In this document: piece after piece, positions 22,473-24,627 of the stretch | Layout: the number at the start of each line of letters is the position of its first letter | How positions within the stretch are numbered: the stretch's first letter is position 1 | DNA from: Candidatus Cloacimonadota bacterium | Lineage (GTDB): Bacteria > Cloacimonadota > Cloacimonadia > Cloacimonadales > TCS61 | Direction of reading: 5' to 3' | NCBI GenBank assembly: GCA_030668345.1 | Contig: DAOUUD010000004.1 | Location: 1-24,627, forward strand | DNA length: 24,627 nucleotides | Position numbers and translations under genes: made by a program | Notes under the pieces: model-generated | The model's input: only the letters and a program-made list of their open reading frames with translations | What the model was told of the DNA's origin: nothing | Database searches by the model: none

Positions 22473-24181
22473 GAAACAAGTCCTTCAGGATTCTTTTTTT
22501 TCTCCATTTTCCTAAGTATAATATTTACTCTTGTATTTGGTAGAACATTGGTAAACACAAGCATCGAACCCTCTATTTTTGAATCGACTTCCACAGTTTT
22601 AGTCATCTCATATTTACCCTTAAGCGAAAGGGAAAACTTTTCAATTTTATCAGGAAAATACACTGACACACCGTTTTCCGTTTCTGTAATTTCAACGCTT
22701 TCACGTTTTTTCCACCAATCTGCAATTTCCATAAATGTTGCTGCAAACACATTCTTGGGCTTTATTTCGTCAAGAATATAAGAAAATAATTCTTTATTAT
22801 AGGGAATATCGGCAAAATTGGAACTAGAGAAATTAAAGGTTAACAAACCGTTAACAGACGCAACTGATAGTAGCAATTCATCGATAATTGCCTGTGTTCT
22901 TTCAAAAGAAACAAGTTTTGTTCTTGATAATTTCAAAGTAGAATCTGTGAATATCCTGGGAATTTCAAGGCATGGATTATTTGAATCGGATGTACTTTCG
23001 GAATGCAGATAATGAGGAAAACCTATCCCATATTTAAAGCCGTTCCTATGCAGAAAACCTCTGGATGAATCATACACAAAACCGTTTTTTTTATGAAATT
23101 CAGCAGTAATTTCCATATCATATCTGTAATGATTGTGACGAATCCCAAGTTTTTCCATTCCGGTAAATTGGATAATCCTATCTTTCTGTCTTTCCAGGAT
23201 ATCGTTCCTAGAAGAATTATAAGAAGCTAATAAAGCAATTTCGCTTCCTCTATTCAGATTGCTTGTCAATTCCTTGTAAACCTCATTATCTTTAATATCA
23301 TAATCAATATCATACTGCGTGTATGATTCTGTTCCCCAGAACATTGTACTTCTAATCTGGTGATGGTTTTCTAATTCCTCAATAACATCAAAAGTCCAGT
23401 AATCTTCGATATTCGTAAGAATATACTTCAGTCTGCTTATTAGATTATTTACAAAGTATTTAATTTTATAAATCATGAAAATATCTTCAAATGAACTTTT
23501 AATCATAGATTTGAAATTCCATTTTCGCAGCTTATCAATATTATGAGAGAAGGATACTGCTAATGATTCCGCTCCTGGCCAGTATTCTTTCTTCATTAAA
23601 AAGTAGTTATCCATTTCGCTTATTGCATCTCCAATGCAATTATCTGCAAACCATAAAAAAATATTAACATAGGGTGTAAACTGGAATTTTAAAAAAGATA
23701 TTTCCGTATCTAAAACTCTGTTGTGCTTATCTTTCTTTTCGCATTTTAATTCATCGTAACCAGAAAGACTGAAGAACAAATTGCCTATAAGATCAAATTT
23801 AAAAACTCCATAGAATAGATCTTTCTGTTTTGAAAATTGCAGTGGTACTTTAATTTCATTTTTCGAAATAATAGGAATTTTCTGTATAAGTTTTATTTCA
23901 CGTGTATAATTTTTAACATCCTGTAAGCTAAATTTTCCCGGTTCCAGAAGATCTGTTTCCACAGGTATAAAAAACATTATCTTATTCATAGCAAGAATAT
24001 ACGCTTCTTTGGCAGAAGGTTCTAATAATCCATAAAAGAACAAAATATCATTATCAAGAAGCTGATCGATACGGGAAATGAATTTGAATTCATAGCCTAG
24101 AGTTTTAAAAAGGAAATTACAGGTATATCGAATCTTTTCATTGAACCGTTGCAGATCACTATCGATATAAACTGCTATCAA
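22469..24181 (-). CDS. Polysaccharide deacetylase-like protein, catalytic residues substituted
   Basis: This 570-residue first gene of the glycan operon has a unique N-terminal half of about 200 residues (no signal peptide, strands and helices, including P-V-E-T-D-L-L-E-P-G-K-F-S-L). It is followed by a region that aligns by eye with the long NodB-like deacetylases of LPS/EPS loci. Recognisable blocks are F-S-H-N-I-D-K-L-R-K-W at 211-221, S-T-M-F-W-G-T-E at 278-285, E-I-A-L-L-A-S-Y-N-S at 314-323, R-H-N-H-Y-R-Y at 348-354 and F-K-Y-G-I-G-F-P-H at 382-390. Family members normally have H-D-x-D and E-I-G-x-H-x-S-Y-N-S. Here Asn214 replaces the base Asp and Leu318 the metal His, so it is probably non-catalytic. 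The start is TTG 24181, fixed by AGGAGG at 24186-24191. It overlaps the next gene by TTGA. Confidence 0.8.
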   Translation of the reverse strand: MIAVYIDSDLQRFNEKIRYTCNFLFKTLGYEFKFISRIDQLLDNDILFFYGLLEPSAKEAYILAMNKIMFFIPVETDLLEPGKFSLQDVKNYTREIKLIQKIPIISKNEIKVPLQFSKQKDLFYGVFKFDLIGNLFFSLSGYDELKCEKKDKHNRVLDTEISFLKFQFTPYVNIFLWFADNCIGDAISEMDNYFLMKKEYWPGAESLAVSFSHNIDKLRKWNFKSMIKSSFEDIFMIYKIKYFVNNLISRLKYILTNIEDYWTFDVIEELENHHQIRSTMFWGTESYTQYDIDYDIKDNEVYKELTSNLNRGSEIALLASYNSSRNDILERQKDRIIQFTGMEKLGIRHNHYRYDMEITAEFHKKNGFVYDSSRGFLHRNGFKYGIGFPHYLHSESTSDSNNPCLEIPRIFTDSTLKLSRTKLVSFERTQAIIDELLLSVASVNGLLTFNFSSSNFADIPYNKELFSYILDEIKPKNVFAATFMEIADWWKKRESVEITETENGVSVYFPDKIEKFSLSLKGKYEMTKTVEVDSKIEGSMLVFTNVLPNTRVNIILRKMEKKKNPEGLVS

Positions 24182-24441
24182 ATTTCCTCCTGGATACTTT
24201 TTTTTAAAACCGAGTAAAATAATATTTTTCTATTTATCTTATTCCACTTAACCTCCATCTGTAAAACATTATTATTTTTTATTGTAATTTGTCCACATAG
24301 ATTTTGTAATATTTATCAATGCTAAAGAAATTACTATTTTGGTTGACAGATATTAGGAATTAGAAGGATTTAGCTCATAGAATTATTGTATCTTATCGCA
24401 TTTATAATTCTTTTAAGTAGAATAAATTAAGGAGAAATAAA
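24182..24441. promoter_or_regulatory. Divergent regulatory region between glycan operon and ppdK
   Basis: This 260-base AT-rich spacer holds no credible gene. On the plus strand TTGACA is at 24343-24348, about 100 bases before the ppdK ATG. GATTTA (24367-24372) follows 18 bases later as a weak -10. AAGGAGA at 24429-24435 is the ppdK ribosome site. The promoter of the nine-gene minus-strand operon must also lie here, but no clear minus-strand -35/-10 pair stands out. Confidence 0.4.
24186..24191 (-). promoter_or_regulatory. Shine-Dalgarno sequence deciding a TTG start
   Basis: On the minus strand AGGAGG lies four bases before TTG 24181. No ATG occurs in frame for about 65 codons, so this strong site supports TTG as initiator of the first gene in the polysaccharide operon. 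Confidence 0.75.
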
Positions 24442-24627
24442 ATGTGTAAAAAAAGAGTTTACTTGTTTGGAGATGGGAAAGCTGAAGGAAGAACTGATAT
24501 GAAAAATCTTCTCGGTGGCAAGGGTGCAAATCTGGCAGAGATGAATCTTGTTGGAGTTCCTGTTCCTCCCGGTTTTACTATCACCACAGAAATCTGTACA
24601 GCATATAACGAATTTGGACAAAACAAA
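24442..24627 (+). CDS. ppdK: Pyruvate, phosphate dikinase, 5' end
   Basis: The first 62 codons are present and run off the window. The N-terminus K-R-V-Y-L-F-G-D-G-K-A-E-G followed by M-K-N-L-L-G-G-K-G-A-N-L-A-E-M and V-P-V-P-P-G-F-T-I-T-T is the canonical start of pyruvate phosphate dikinase. This cytosolic enzyme of about 880-900 residues interconverts pyruvate, ATP and Pi with phosphoenolpyruvate, AMP and PPi. It is common in anaerobes, where it serves PPi-linked glycolysis. The part shown belongs to the nucleotide-binding domain: G-G-K-G-A-N-L is its first conserved loop. AAGGAGA precedes the ATG. PEP synthase has a related loop, but the V-Y-L-F-G-x-G opening favours PPDK. Confidence 0.95.
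   Translation, partial: MCKKRVYLFGDGKAEGRTDMKNLLGGKGANLAEMNLVGVPVPPGFTITTEICTAYNEFGQNK

Noticed and set aside
1..24627. CRISPR array, tRNA/rRNA genes, prophage or complete insertion sequence
   Set aside because: No regularly spaced repeats, cloverleaf-like segments, rRNA-like stretches, transposase motifs or terminal inverted repeats were seen on reading both strands.

Overview
The window is an AT-rich bacterial chromosome segment, roughly one-third GC by eye. The most telling taxonomic hint is a secreted beta-propeller protein that ends in a YPNPF-containing FlgD-like/type A C-terminal sorting domain (about 16684-17000). Such domains are typical of the Fibrobacteres-Chlorobi-Bacteroidetes superphylum and allied phyla. 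Together with frequent TTG start codons, pyruvate phosphate dikinase and ammonia-dependent asparagine synthetase, this makes a Cloacimonadota-like organism my best guess. That is inference: no rRNA or tRNA gene is present to test it.

Left part, plus strand (1-8701). This is a mixed set of housekeeping and accessory genes: the 3' end of a chalcone-isomerase-like protein, a 59-residue zinc-ribbon/membrane microprotein starting at TTG, a PP2C-type Ser/Thr phosphatase, a DUF212 (divergent PAP2) membrane protein and an FkbM methyltransferase. Next comes a very large heparinase II/III-type protein whose C-terminal third looks like an outer-membrane beta-barrel; an in-frame TAA interrupts it before its last roughly 130 codons. 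Asparagine synthetase A follows, ending in a hairpin, and then a free methionine-(R)-sulfoxide reductase (GAF fold, all three family cysteines present).

Middle and right part, mainly minus strand (8797-24181). This is a surface-polysaccharide locus in two minus-strand blocks separated by one plus-strand methyltransferase gene. The distal block runs flippase (Wzx-like), then a 3-dehydroquinate-synthase-family enzyme, then a GT2 glycosyltransferase. The larger block has nine genes. Reading in the direction of transcription from 24181, it holds a polysaccharide-deacetylase-like protein with substituted catalytic residues, two GT4 glycosyltransferases, a WecA/TagO-type glycan initiator, the sorted beta-propeller protein, a GT4 enzyme, a deacetylase with intact motifs and a final GT4 enzyme. 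Most neighbours overlap by 4-11 bases or are 3-14 bases apart, so they are probably transcribed and translated as a unit. A consistent picture is a lipid-linked glycan started by the WecA-like enzyme, extended by five glycosyltransferases, modified by a deacetylase and methyltransferase and flipped by the MOP flippase. I see no Wzy polymerase, chain-length regulator or outer-membrane export porin in the window.

Right edge, plus strand. The first 62 codons of pyruvate phosphate dikinase start at 24442, diverging from the polysaccharide operon across about 260 bases of non-coding DNA that contains a TTGACA element. No tRNA, rRNA, CRISPR array, complete insertion sequence or prophage gene was seen. 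The most interesting items are the lyase/beta-barrel fusion with its internal stop, the paired intact and degenerate deacetylases, the sorted propeller protein embedded in the glycan operon, and the dehydroquinate-synthase-type gene inside the polysaccharide locus.
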